In this document: positions 12,356 through 20,638 of the stretch, in pieces
Numbering within the stretch: position 1 is the first letter of the stretch
Layout: each line of letters opens with the position of its first letter
Assembly (NCBI RefSeq): GCF_012927205.1
Contig: NZ_JABBGC010000001.1
Span: 1,426,001 to 1,490,000, forward strand
Direction of reading: 5' to 3'
Length of the DNA: 64,000 nt
From: Chitinophaga fulva
GTDB lineage: Bacteria > Bacteroidota > Bacteroidia > Chitinophagales > Chitinophagaceae
Program-made: the position numbers and the translations under genes
The notes under the pieces: generated by a model
Told to the model about the DNA's origin: nothing
Database searches by the model: none
What the model saw: the letters and a program-made list of their open reading frames with translations, nothing else

Positions 12356-13111
12356 TTATTTTATTTCTTTGATTTTTTGCAGCACTTTTTCGGAGAGCTC
12401 TATTTCCTGCAGGCTGTCTACCTGTATATGTCCCCGTTGATAGGCGCCTTTAAAATGAAGCTTGGAGCCTTTGCCCAGCGCGATGTTTACGCTGTCTGCC
12501 GTGGTTTCTTCGTTGACCAGCAGTGTGCCTCCCTGTCCGCCGGAAAAAGAAAGCGTACCTACCTGGTTGTTGTTGACATAAGCTTCTACATTCGGACCAG
12601 CTGTGATGGTCAATGAAGGTATCTGGTAGTTGTTGATCCTTACATGGGAAGAAGGCGCTATTACCTGCGTGATACTGGGGGCTTTAAGCTCCAGGTTACT
12701 GGCATTGAACACCGTGAGTATCAAAGTATCGGCAGCATAACTAACCAATACGCTGTCGGTAACGTCTTTGGTCAGGGTATAGTTTTTATTAGCTACAATA
12801 TTAATGAAGCCGGAAGCCCAGGTGCTTCTGACGGTGGTTTCACTGGTGGTTTCGCCGTTAAGTGTACGGGCCTGGCGTACACGGGTTTCATTCAGCGTGT
12901 CATACTGAGGATGACCGGAAGCTGAAAGGATCTTTACCACCTGGAAAGGCTGCAGTGTGATGGTGGTGAGCTGTTCAGCAGGTCTTCTTTTGCCAAATGT
13001 GGAATTAGTAATCCCATTGGCGAAATTGGCACGCAGCACAATATCGGTACACAGCATCAATAACACGAGCGAACCGAAGAAGCCGAGTAATAATTTATTG
13101 CTGGTTTTCAT
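12356..13111 (-). CDS. Membrane-anchored protein with a putative adhesin-like beta domain
   Basis: The 251-residue protein has one N-terminal hydrophobic segment (LLLGFFGSLVLLMLCTDIVL, residues 7-26) and then an exported beta-rich domain. It contains short repeated strands (LTLTVFNASNLELKAPS-like, SSHVRINNYQIPSLTITAG, GTLSFSGGQGGTLLVNEE) similar in style to the DUF2807 head domains of putative auto-transporter adhesins; I am not sure of that family. It is the last gene of the ABC/GntR operon and starts 1 bp after the GntR stop, so it is probably expressed with the transporter and may be a cargo or accessory protein. No catalytic residues are recognisable. Confidence 0.7.
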   Translation of the reverse strand: MKTSNKLLLGFFGSLVLLMLCTDIVLRANFANGITNSTFGKRRPAEQLTTITLQPFQVVKILSASGHPQYDTLNETRVRQARTLNGETTSETTVRSTWASGFINIVANKNYTLTKDVTDSVLVSYAADTLILTVFNASNLELKAPSITQVIAPSSHVRINNYQIPSLTITAGPNVEAYVNNNQVGTLSFSGGQGGTLLVNEETTADSVNIALGKGSKLHFKGAYQRGHIQVDSLQEIELSEKVLQKIKEIK

Positions 13112-13112
13112 G

Positions 13113-13484
13113 TTATTTGAAATTAGATTTTTTAAATTTTTCGTAATACGGTTTCAGTTCATCCACATCAATATCAAGCAGATACATACTGCGGAAGAGG
13201 GTGGGCAGCTCGTTGGTGATAAACGAGTCTTTTTTGAACTGCCTGATTTTTTTGACAGCATCACCACTGATGAAATAACCGATACCTCTTTTATTGTAGA
13301 TGATCTCCTGTTGCTGGAGCAGCTCACAGGTGCGCATGACTGTATTGGGATTGACTTCCAGCAGAACGGCCAGCTCCCGGACGGAGGGGATGCGTTCTTC
13401 CGGTTGCCATTTGTTCAACAGCACCTGTTCGCATATATAGTCTGCGATTTGCAGATAAATGGCTTGTGAGTCTTTAAATTCCAT
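13113..13484 (-). CDS. GntR-family (YtrA-type) transcriptional repressor
   Basis: The 123-residue protein is a short GntR regulator. The winged helix-turn-helix occupies residues 8-78 (EERIPSVRELAVLLEVNPNTVMRTCELLQQQ, then the wing IIYNKRGIGYFIS). A short C-terminal helical tail follows and there is no ligand-binding domain, as in the YtrA subfamily that represses adjacent ABC transporter operons. It lies in the same operon as the ABC genes, 11 bp behind the permease. The perfect inverted repeat at 15153-15178 is the obvious candidate operator, implying autoregulation of the operon. The inducing signal is unknown. Confidence 0.93.
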   Translation of the reverse strand: MEFKDSQAIYLQIADYICEQVLLNKWQPEERIPSVRELAVLLEVNPNTVMRTCELLQQQEIIYNKRGIGYFISGDAVKKIRQFKKDSFITNELPTLFRSMYLLDIDVDELKPYYEKFKKSNFK

Positions 13485-13495
13485 TTCGCAATGTT

Positions 13496-14299
13496 TTAGA
13501 TTTCCTTGTCTTTTAACCGGAAATAGGCAATAGTCCAGAGAACGGGGACCAGTACATATTGAGCGATGAACGCATAACTGTGGACCATCTTGTCTGAAAT
13601 AATAAATACATCGGTATCAAATTTGCCGCCGCGGGCTCCTACCAGCAGGAAGGGGACGTTTTGAAACGGTGTTTGCGTATGGCCTGCAAACAGTATCCAG
13701 ACAACCAGCGTATTCAGCAGATATAGCACTAGGAGTACGAGCAGGTTGGCCACGAGCGTTTTAATGAAAGCCAAACGGGAAAAGGATACGGCGCCCAGTA
13801 AAAAAATGGCCTGGAGCAGGATATAGGCAAAATAGATATAGATATGACCATCCTGCTTGTCAAAGAAATTCCAGTCTATCAGTATGCCGGCGTCGTGTCT
13901 GATAACAGACACCTGGTTGAGGAACAGCAGTGCTGAATAAGCGGCGATATGATATACAAGGAGGTAACCAACAGTGGTGATCAGGAAAATAGTGATGAAT
14001 TTCTCAAAATGAGAGGCGGGCAACATCAGAAAGTGACTCCCTTTTTCCTTGCTGGCGAGATCGCTGAAAGCCATACTGGTGAATAACAAACCGCCAAAGA
14101 AAAGACCGAAGTAATAGAAGCCGACCACTTCGCCCAGGTTCCCGGGAGAGTTATCAGTGAGCAGCATAAAGGTGGGTATCAACATTAGCAAGCCAAAGAT
14201 AGAGAGTGCCCCCAGCAGATACGATTTCCACGATGCCAGCATGTGGTATTGGAAATAATAGCCCAGGCGGCGGAAATCCAGGACGTTATTAGTTTGCAT
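13496..14299 (-). CDS. ABC transporter permease subunit
   Basis: The 267-residue integral membrane protein has about six hydrophobic segments (for example LGALSIFGLLMLIPTFMLL, FYYFGLFFGGLLFTSMAF and VANLLVLLVLYLLNTLVVWILF). It sits 8 bp downstream of the ATPase gene and 11 bp upstream of the GntR gene, so it is the partner of that ATPase. It resembles ABC-2 type permeases found beside YtrA-like regulators, which are often linked to antimicrobial peptide or lipid stress. The transported substrate is not known. Confidence 0.85.
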   Translation of the reverse strand: MQTNNVLDFRRLGYYFQYHMLASWKSYLLGALSIFGLLMLIPTFMLLTDNSPGNLGEVVGFYYFGLFFGGLLFTSMAFSDLASKEKGSHFLMLPASHFEKFITIFLITTVGYLLVYHIAAYSALLFLNQVSVIRHDAGILIDWNFFDKQDGHIYIYFAYILLQAIFLLGAVSFSRLAFIKTLVANLLVLLVLYLLNTLVVWILFAGHTQTPFQNVPFLLVGARGGKFDTDVFIISDKMVHSYAFIAQYVLVPVLWTIAYFRLKDKEI

Positions 14300-14307
14300 G
14301 TGTTTAA

Positions 14308-15141
14308 TCAGTTAAAGAGTTCTTGAATGGGTTGGCGGTTGGAGAGGATAGCGTTAAACAGCAGCTCCATGTCGATCTTGCTTTGTTCCATGTTTTCATT
14401 TTTCATGATCACGGAGTGGCCGCGCAGACTGCTGTCGGCGTACAGAATAGGCAGACGGTCGTCCAGCTGTGCCAGCAGTTTGAAGCTCAGTTTATCCGTT
14501 ACCGTGCCTACATCCTGATGGAAGATGATTTTGTGATCATCGATGATGACGATGCTGTCTATCAGGTTATCGAGGTCTCTCACCTGATGGGTGGAAATCA
14601 CCATGCATTTATCATCTGTAACGGCGGCGGCCATTACTTTACGGAACTGGCTCTTGGAGGGGATGTCCAGCCCGTTGGTGGGCTCGTCCATGATGAGCAC
14701 TTTCGTGTTGGTGGCCAGGGCAAAGCTGATGATGACTTTTTTCTTCTGGCCGTAAGACATGTTGGTCAGCTGCTGGTCCTGTGGGATCGCAAATTCCTTC
14801 AGGTAGCTGTAAAAGGCCTGTTCATCGAAACGGGGATAGAAAGGGGCATTAGCGATAACATAAGTACGGATGCTGACTTTGGGCAAAAAGAACTCTTCCG
14901 GTACCAGGAATATTTCCCGGAGGAAAGCAGGTTGCCTTTTGGCCGATTTATAACCCATTACCTCACAGGTGCCCCTGTCGGGGAATAACAAACCGGCTAT
15001 CTGCTTAAGCAGGGTGGACTTGCCAGCACCGTTTTTGCCGAGGAGGCCATATATATGACCTGCCTCCAGATGCAGGCTGAGATCCTCGAACAGGGGCCTG
15101 TTGGGGCGGTAGCTGAATTTCAGGGATTGGATGTTAATCAT
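14308..15141 (-). CDS. ABC transporter ATP-binding protein
   Basis: This is the cytosolic ATPase of the YtrA-controlled transporter. Walker A is GKNGAGKSTLLKQ near residue 35, the signature region is NMSYGQKKKVIIS, Walker B is VLIMDEPTNGLD, and the switch histidine lies in STHQVRDL. The 277-residue length fits a single nucleotide-binding domain with a short C-terminal extension. It is the first gene of the minus-strand operon, and its ATG is only 11 bp from a perfect 26-bp inverted repeat. The ATPase call is certain; export or import is not shown by the sequence, but the context favours export. Confidence 0.95.
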   Translation of the reverse strand: MINIQSLKFSYRPNRPLFEDLSLHLEAGHIYGLLGKNGAGKSTLLKQIAGLLFPDRGTCEVMGYKSAKRQPAFLREIFLVPEEFFLPKVSIRTYVIANAPFYPRFDEQAFYSYLKEFAIPQDQQLTNMSYGQKKKVIISFALATNTKVLIMDEPTNGLDIPSKSQFRKVMAAAVTDDKCMVISTHQVRDLDNLIDSIVIIDDHKIIFHQDVGTVTDKLSFKLLAQLDDRLPILYADSSLRGHSVIMKNENMEQSKIDMELLFNAILSNRQPIQELFN

Positions 15142-15152
15142 ATCGTGTGATT

Positions 15153-15178
15153 TAGTGTACTACTTAACTAGTACACTA
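15153..15178. promoter_or_regulatory. Operator: perfect inverted repeat before the ABC/GntR operon
   Basis: Arms TAGTGTACTA (15153-15162) and TAGTACACTA (15169-15178) are exact reverse complements with a 6-nt spacer. The site lies between the probable -7 box and the ATG of the ABC ATPase, where a bound GntR dimer would block transcription. Confidence 0.85.
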
Positions 15179-15208
15179 TAAAAGTACGACTTCCGTTGAG
15201 AAATCAAA
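15179..15208 (-). promoter_or_regulatory. Promoter of the ABC/GntR operon
   Basis: On the minus strand TTTG (15205-15208) is followed after 18 nt by TACTTTTA (15179-15186). This is close to the Bacteroidota TTTG/TAnnTTTG pattern. It abuts the inverted-repeat operator. Confidence 0.6.
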
Positions 15209-15331
15209 ATTTTTTTTTGGGAGATGGGTGGGTGTTTGAAAAGGAGAATTGAAAAAATGATGCGAAATCGAATCGTGCATGGGGTTTCAGCACGGTAATG
15301 ATGGGATGAAATATGGGAATTCACCTACAAT

Positions 15332-15377
15332 TTTTCCCAGGTTCCCAGGGCTAAAGCCCTGGGCTACGTTGTTGTTC
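15332..15377. repeat. REP-like palindromic repeat, left copy
   Basis: This 46-bp stretch contains the palindrome CCCAGGGCTAAAGCCCTGGG followed by CTACGTTGTTGTTC. An inverted copy lies at 15620-15665. The short frames read through it on either strand (FPGLKPWATLL-like) look like the spurious peptides such repeats yield. Confidence 0.8.
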
Positions 15378-15380
15378 AGG

Positions 15381-15556
15381 TTCTTTTACTGTAATGATCC
15401 GTTAGGAGTTGGGGTCTGGGTTTCTGTGTCTGGTTTTTATTCTTTTAGCGTAACGATCTCTTAGGAACTGGATTTATGTTTCTGTACCTGGTTTTCATTC
15501 TTTTACTGTAATGATTCCTTGGAAACTGGATTTGGGCTTCTGTACCTGGTTTTCGC
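15381..15556. repeat. Three degenerate 59-bp tandem repeats
   Basis: Units start at 15381, 15440 and 15498, each beginning TTCTTTTACTGTAATGAT or a near variant and ending around CTGTACCTGGTTTT. The copies have diverged by several substitutions. They fill the space between the two inverted REP-like copies. Confidence 0.75.
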
Positions 15557-15619
15557 GGAATAATCTTGTTAAATAAAAAAGCCAACCTGTACGATGAATA
15601 TCCCATAGAAAGCGGATTT

Positions 15620-15665
15620 GAACAACAACGTAGCCCAGGGCTTTAGCCCTGGGAACCTGGGAAAA
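15620..15665. repeat. REP-like palindromic repeat, right (inverted) copy
   Basis: This is the exact reverse complement of 15332-15377 over about 45 bp. Together the pair forms a 334-bp structure with the tandem repeats inside. The rest of 15142-15758 shows no gene. Confidence 0.8.
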
Positions 15666-15703
15666 TCGCGAATGTATCCCCACCATCCGGGGATTGCATT
15701 ATA

Positions 15704-15737
15704 AAATAAAAAAGGCTGACCTTACCGGTCAGCCTTT
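15704..15737 (-). terminator. glyA terminator
   Basis: Arms AAAGGCTGACC (15711-15721) and GGTCAGCCTTT (15727-15737) pair perfectly. Read on the minus strand the stem is followed by a T-rich run. It lies 21 bp behind the glyA stop. Confidence 0.85.
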
Positions 15738-15758
15738 CTATAATAGTGTGTGATAATT

Positions 15759-17036
15759 CTAGAGTTCCGGATACAGCGGGAACTGCTGCATGAAACCATT
15801 CACTTCACCTCTTACTTTGGTGATAAGGGCTTCGTTGTCAGCATCCATCAGCAGTTGATCGATCCAGTCTACGATCTGCTCCATATGACCTTCTTTCAGG
15901 CCGCGGGTGGTGATCGCAGGAACGCCCACACGGATACCGGAAGTGATAAAGGCAGATTTATCGTCGAACGGCACCATGTTTTTGTTGGCAGTGATTTCTG
16001 CTTTCACCAGGGTTTGTTCTGCTTTTTTACCAGAGATATTTTTATTGCGCAGGTCAATCAGCATCAGGTGGTTGTCTGTACCGCCGCTGATGATCTGGTA
16101 GCCTCTGTTTACGAAGCTTTTAGCCATGGACTGGGCGTTTTTCAGGACTTGTTTGGCGTATACATCGTATTCGTCAGACAGGATTTCGAAGAAAGACACC
16201 GCTTTGGCAGCAATAACGTGTTCCAGCGGGCCACCCTGGATACCAGGGAATACAGCGGTATCGATGAGGGAGCTCATGAGGCGGATTTCGCCTTTCGGTG
16301 TTTTCAGGCCGAACGGATTTTCGAAGTCCTTGCCCATCATGATCATACCGCCGCGGGGGCCGCGCAGTGTTTTATGGGTAGTAGTAGTTACGAAATGGCA
16401 GTGTTCAAATGGTGAGTTGAGCAGTCCTTTGGCGATAAGGCCGGCAGGGTGTGCAATATCAGCCAGTACGAAGGCGCCTACCTGATCAGCGATCTCGCGG
16501 ATACGTTTGTAGTCCCAGTCACGGCTGTAAGCAGAAGCACCGCATACGATCAGTTTTGGTTTTTCGCGGTTGGCGATTTCCTCCATTTTATCGTATTCTA
16601 CGAGGCCGGTTTCTCTGTTAACGCCATAGAAATGAGGCTCATAAAGCTTTCCGGAGTAGTTTACAGAAGAACCGTGGGTCAGGTGGCCGCCCATGCTCAG
16701 GTCCAGGCCGAGGATTTTGTCACCAGGCTGCAGGATAGCGAGCATTACTGCTGCATTGGCCTGTGCGCCGGAGTGAGGTTGTACGTTGGCATAAGCAGCA
16801 CCAAATATTTGTTTAGCCCTGTCGATAGCCAGTTGTTCGCTCTGGTCCACGATTTCGCAGCCGGCGTAGTATCTTTTGCCAGGGTAGCCTTCGGCGTATT
16901 TATTCGTCATCACATTACCCATGGCCTGCATTACCTGCAAGCTGGTAAAGTTTTCAGATGCGATCAATTCGATGCCATGGCGCTGACGCTCCAATTCCTG
17001 GCGGATAATATCAAATATTTGCTGGTCTCTTTGCAT
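15759..17036 (-). CDS. glyA: Serine hydroxymethyltransferase
   Basis: This PLP-dependent cytosolic enzyme interconverts serine plus tetrahydrofolate with glycine plus 5,10-methylene-tetrahydrofolate, the main supply of one-carbon units. The PLP lysine lies in [16 protein letters not shown]. Other family phrases are [10 protein letters not shown] near residue 20, [16 protein letters not shown], and [14 protein letters not shown]. At 425 residues it is full length. It is a single gene with its own promoter (TAAATTTG, minus strand 17056-17063) and terminator. Confidence 0.98.
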   Translation of the reverse strand: MQRDQQIFDIIRQELERQRHGIELIASENFTSLQVMQAMGNVMTNKYAEGYPGKRYYAGCEIVDQSEQLAIDRAKQIFGAAYANVQPHSGAQANAAVMLAILQPGDKILGLDLSMGGHLTHGSSVNYSGKLYEPHFYGVNRETGLVEYDKMEEIANREKPKLIVCGASAYSRDWDYKRIREIADQVGAFVLADIAHPAGLIAKGLLNSPFEHCHFVTTTTHKTLRGPRGGMIMMGKDFENPFGLKTPKGEIRLMSSLIDTAVFPGIQGGPLEHVIAAKAVSFFEILSDEYDVYAKQVLKNAQSMAKSFVNRGYQIISGGTDNHLMLIDLRNKNISGKKAEQTLVKAEITANKNMVPFDDKSAFITSGIRVGVPAITTRGLKEGHMEQIVDWIDQLLMDADNEALITKVRGEVNGFMQQFPLYPEL

Positions 17037-17055
17037 GATGCCTTAAAATTTGCTG

Positions 17056-17086
17056 CAAATTTAGAATAACTCCTGATGAAATGCAA
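17056..17086 (-). promoter_or_regulatory. glyA promoter
   Basis: On the minus strand TTG (17084-17086) is followed after 20 nt by TAAATTTG (17056-17063), an exact TAnnTTTG box. The start codon lies 20 bp further on. Confidence 0.65.
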
Positions 17087-17229
17087 TTCAGAGATTTAGG
17101 GATTTTCATATTGGTGAATTTTGTGTTTTTGATTGTTAAAATTCGCACATACATAAAGCCCAAAATCAGTAAATCTTCATAATTTGTCCTATTTTCGCGG
17201 CATTCGGAGCTTATCCTAACTACAACTAC

Positions 17230-18222
17230 ATGAAGGCAATAATACCCGTGGCCGGAGCAGGTACGAAACTCAGACCACATACATATACACAACCCAAAGC
17301 ACTTATTCCATTAGCCGGCAGGACCATATTGAGCATTATCGTGGACCAGCTGGTGGACGCAGGTATCACGGAATTCGTTTTTGTGGTGGGATATCTGGGT
17401 GAAAAAATACAGCACTACGTTGAAAAGAAATACCCGCAGCTGACCTGCCACTTTGTGCAGCAAAACAGCCGTGAAGGTACTGGTCACGCGATCCTGCTGA
17501 CCCGCGAAGTAGTGGCCAATGATGAAGTGCTGATCGTATTGGGAGACACCATCTGCGAATGCGACTTTAAAGAAGTGATTGCTTCTCCGTATTCCGTATT
17601 GGGACTGAAAAAAGTGGATGACCCGCGCAACTTCGGCGTGGCAGAACTGGAAGAGGGCGGGAAAATTACCCGGGTAGTGGAAAAACCACAAATCCCTAAA
17701 TCGAATCTGGCGCTGGTAGGGCTTTATAAAATCAAGGAGAGCACGCAGCTGTATGAATGCCTGCAAGCCAACATCGACAATCATATCAAGTCACACGACG
17801 AGTTTCAGTTGACCGATGCGCTGGAATGCATGATTGAGCATGGGGTGCAGTTTAATGCTTTTAAGGTGATCAACTGGTTCGACTGCGGCCGTAAGGATAC
17901 CTTGCTGGAAACCAATGCCATCCTGCTGAAGAAATACAAGGCGGCTAATAATCCGGTGTTGCCGTATGAGAATACCATTATCATACCGCCGGTGAGCATC
18001 GGGGAAGGCTGTAACATCAAAAACTCCATCATCGGCCCTAATGTGGCCGTGGGCGATAATACAGTGATCAACTATTCTATCGTTAAAGACTCCATTATCG
18101 GTTCATTCAGTAACCTGTATGAAGTGGTGCTGAAATCATCGCTGATAGGCAGTGATGCCAATATCCGCGGCCTTAGCCAGAGCCTTAATATCGGCGACAA
18201 TACGGAAATTGATCTGGGCTAA
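17230..18222 (+). CDS. Sugar-phosphate nucleotidyltransferase with beta-helix tail
   Basis: The 330-residue protein has the nucleotidyltransferase signature near the N-terminus (GAGTKLRPHTYTQPKALIPLAG, residues 9-30 in two overlapping parts). It continues with the catalytic Rossmann-like domain (VLIVLGDTIC, GLKKVDDPRNFGVAEL, VVEKPQIPKSNLALVGLY). From about residue 245 it has hexapeptide repeats of a left-handed beta helix (SIGEGCNIKNSIIGPNVAVGDNTVI). This architecture is that of RmlA/GlmU-like enzymes that make NDP-sugars for cell-surface polymers. The exact sugar and nucleotide cannot be told. The dioxygenase gene follows after 18 bp and is probably in the same operon. Confidence 0.9.
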   Translation: MKAIIPVAGAGTKLRPHTYTQPKALIPLAGRTILSIIVDQLVDAGITEFVFVVGYLGEKIQHYVEKKYPQLTCHFVQQNSREGTGHAILLTREVVANDEVLIVLGDTICECDFKEVIASPYSVLGLKKVDDPRNFGVAELEEGGKITRVVEKPQIPKSNLALVGLYKIKESTQLYECLQANIDNHIKSHDEFQLTDALECMIEHGVQFNAFKVINWFDCGRKDTLLETNAILLKKYKAANNPVLPYENTIIIPPVSIGEGCNIKNSIIGPNVAVGDNTVINYSIVKDSIIGSFSNLYEVVLKSSLIGSDANIRGLSQSLNIGDNTEIDLG

Positions 18223-18240
18223 AGATATTATATTCGTTAC

Positions 18241-19182
18241 ATGAACCGGATTTCAACTTTATTCGGGATACAATACCCGATTGTACAAGCCGGCATGATA
18301 TGGGCCAGCGGATGGCGTTTAGCCAGTGCAGTGAGTAACGCAGGCGGGCTGGGCCTTATTGGCGCAGGCAGTATGTACCCCGATGTACTGAAGCATCATA
18401 TCCAACGCTGTAAAGAAGCTACCAACAAACCTTTTGGGGTGAATGTGCCCCTTTTGTACCCGGATATTGAGCAACTGATCAACATCGTCCTGGAAGAGAA
18501 AGTACAGGTGGTGTTTACTTCCGCCGGTAATCCCAAAACCTGGACACCGGTGCTGAAAGCTGCTGGTATTAAGGTGGTGCATGTGGTGTCGAGTTCCGCA
18601 TTCGCGCTGAAAAGTGAAGCTGCCGGCGTAGATGCCGTGGTGGCAGAAGGTTTTGAGGCCGGTGGACATAACGGTCGCGAAGAAACGACTACCATGGTGC
18701 TGATACCTGCTGTCTGTGAAAAAGTACAGATACCGGTGATCGCAGCAGGTGGCATCGGTTCCGGAAGAGCCATGGCAGCAGCTTTTGCGCTGGGAGCTTC
18801 CGGAGTACAAGTTGGCAGCCGCTTTGTGGCAACCCCGGAAGCGTCTTCCCACATTAACTTCAAACAGGCGGTGGTCAACGCTAAAGAAGGCGATACCATG
18901 CTGAGTCTGAAGAAACTAACCCCTGTACGCCTGATTAAAAATCATTTTTACGAAGCGGTGAAAACCGCGGAAGATGGCGGCGCCGAGCCGGACGCATTGA
19001 AAATACTGCTGGGCCGCGCCCGCGCCAAAACAGGCATGTTTGAAGGCAACCTGGAAGAAGGAGAGCTGGAAATAGGCCAGGTAAGCGCGTTGATCCACGA
19101 TATTAAGCCAGCCGCGGAAGTACTGGAGAATATCTGGAATGAGTTTCAGGCAGTGCGGAAACAGCTGGGAGCAGAGATTTAG
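18241..19182 (+). CDS. FMN-dependent nitronate monooxygenase / FabK-type enoyl reductase family protein
   Basis: This TIM-barrel flavoprotein has 313 residues. The start ISTLFGIQYPIVQAGM, the phosphate-binding loop VIAAGGIGSGRAMAAAFALGASGVQVGSRF, and the motif EGFEAGGHNG are shared by nitronate monooxygenases (class II) and enoyl-ACP reductase II. The EAGGHxG histidine favours one of these two activities, but the sequence alone does not separate them. The protein is cytosolic, with FMN as cofactor. The stop codon TAG is itself part of a 33-bp inverted repeat that reaches to the convergent ABC permease gene. Confidence 0.85.
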   Translation: MNRISTLFGIQYPIVQAGMIWASGWRLASAVSNAGGLGLIGAGSMYPDVLKHHIQRCKEATNKPFGVNVPLLYPDIEQLINIVLEEKVQVVFTSAGNPKTWTPVLKAAGIKVVHVVSSSAFALKSEAAGVDAVVAEGFEAGGHNGREETTTMVLIPAVCEKVQIPVIAAGGIGSGRAMAAAFALGASGVQVGSRFVATPEASSHINFKQAVVNAKEGDTMLSLKKLTPVRLIKNHFYEAVKTAEDGGAEPDALKILLGRARAKTGMFEGNLEEGELEIGQVSALIHDIKPAAEVLENIWNEFQAVRKQLGAEI

Positions 19183-19313
19183 GGATTTTTTGATTTACGA
19201 ATTTTTTGATTTTGCGAATAAAAAGCGAAGACCAAAGCTGGTATCAAAACCACTTTGGTCTTCGCTTTTATTGATCCCTGAAATCAAAAAATTCGTAAAT
19301 CAAAAAATCCCTA
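19180..19313. repeat. Nested inverted repeats with bidirectional terminator
   Basis: Outer arms of 33 bp (19180-19212 and 19281-19313) are perfect reverse complements. Inside is a second hairpin with 17-bp arms (AAAAGCGAAGACCAAAG at 19221-19237, and its complement at 19253-19269) and a 15-nt loop. The unit fills the gap between two convergent genes. The inner hairpin with flanking A and T runs can terminate both ways. Confidence 0.88.
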
Positions 19314-19315
19314 AA

Positions 19316-20620
19316 TTATTTAATCACCCATTTCAGGGCTTCTTTCAAAGTAACTTTTTTACCATATAACAAAATGCCCGTGCGGTATATCTTTCCGGCT
19401 GCCCAGGTGTTCACGATAAAACCTCCGATCAAAAAAGCAAAAGATAATGCCAGTTGCCAGTAAGGCACGGTTCCCGGCACGCCATAAGGCAAACGGGCCA
19501 TCATTACCATAGGCGAGGTGAAAGGAATAATGCTGCCCCATACAGCCAGTGAGCTGCCCGGGTCATGCACGGCTTTCATCATGATCATGATACCGATAAT
19601 GATGGGCACTGTGATGGGAAAGGTCAGTTGTTGCACATCGGAGGCATCTTCATTGGCCAGGCTGCCGATAGCGGCAAACAGGGAGGAATAGAACAGATAG
19701 CCGCCGAGGAAATAAAAGGTAAAGCAGGATAACAGCAATGACCAGTTGATGCTGTCTACCACGTCGGTTACCCGGCGGAAAGCCTCGGCTGCCTCAGCAT
19801 GGTTGCCTTGCGCCATCATGCTGCCTTGACTGGCTGCCTGGATACTTTCCGGAGAAAGGAACAGCGGTATGATGGTATAGATCGCGCAGATCAGCACGCC
19901 CCATATGAGAAACTGTAACAGTCCCACAGCTGCGATACCTACAATCTTGCCCATCATCAGCTGGAAAGGTTTTACACTGGAGATCATCACTTCAGCGATG
20001 CGGTTCACTTTCTCTTCCATGACGCCGCGCATCACGGAGGTGCCGAACAGCAGCAGTACGATATAGATGGTAAAGCCGCAGGCATACCCTACGCCGTAGG
20101 CTACCCATGAGTTGCCTTTCTTTTCATCATCACCGCTTTTGAATTCGACGGCGATATTGGAACGGAGCGCGTCCAGCTTGGATTTGTCGATGCCTTCCAG
20201 CTCCATGCGTTTTCTTTCGATCACATTATTGATATCACTGTTGATCGCTGTTTCCAGGGAGATGCCCACCTGGCCTTTACTGTAGTATTCAAGTCCGGCC
20301 GGGCGGTTAATATCAATATCTGGTATATAAAGAATACCGGAGTAGTCTTCCGCTTGATAGTGGCGTTTGAGGCTGTCGAGATTGGCGCCTGGCAGGTATT
20401 TGAAGTAGACGCCTCTTTTGTCCGGCAGTTGGTTGTTGAAAATGCCGCTTTTATCGATGACCGCGATGCGTTTGCTTTCGTTGCCACCGATAGCCATGAG
20501 GATGGGGATAATGATCATGGCGGCAAATGCCACTGGCACCAGTAGTGTTACTACCAGGAAGGAGCGTTTGCGGACGCGGGTAAGGAATTCTCTCTTGATG
20601 ATAAGCCATATCTTGTTCAT
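19316..20620 (-). CDS. ABC-2 type exporter permease (NatB-like)
   Basis: The 434-residue membrane protein has an N-terminal anchor (RSFLVVTLLVPVAFAAMIIIPILMAI, residues about 19-44), a large extracytoplasmic domain to about residue 170, and then five or six helices (YACGFTIYIVLLLFG, VGLLQFLIWGVLICAIYTIIP, FPITVPIIIGIMIMM and others). That plan matches NatB/ABC2_membrane_3 permeases. It follows the ATPase gene by 18 bp on the minus strand, and the two make one exporter. In Bacillus, NatAB exports sodium; here the substrate is open. Confidence 0.9.
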   Translation of the reverse strand: MNKIWLIIKREFLTRVRKRSFLVVTLLVPVAFAAMIIIPILMAIGGNESKRIAVIDKSGIFNNQLPDKRGVYFKYLPGANLDSLKRHYQAEDYSGILYIPDIDINRPAGLEYYSKGQVGISLETAINSDINNVIERKRMELEGIDKSKLDALRSNIAVEFKSGDDEKKGNSWVAYGVGYACGFTIYIVLLLFGTSVMRGVMEEKVNRIAEVMISSVKPFQLMMGKIVGIAAVGLLQFLIWGVLICAIYTIIPLFLSPESIQAASQGSMMAQGNHAEAAEAFRRVTDVVDSINWSLLLSCFTFYFLGGYLFYSSLFAAIGSLANEDASDVQQLTFPITVPIIIGIMIMMKAVHDPGSSLAVWGSIIPFTSPMVMMARLPYGVPGTVPYWQLALSFAFLIGGFIVNTWAAGKIYRTGILLYGKKVTLKEALKWVIK

Positions 20621-20638
20621 AGTCGATGTGCTGGGTGA

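Noticed and set aside
15279..15686. Two short genes of 61 and 63 codons
   Set aside because: Both frames run through the inverted REP-like repeats and give the repeat-derived phrase PGLKPWATL or its opposite-strand version. No start signals are seen.
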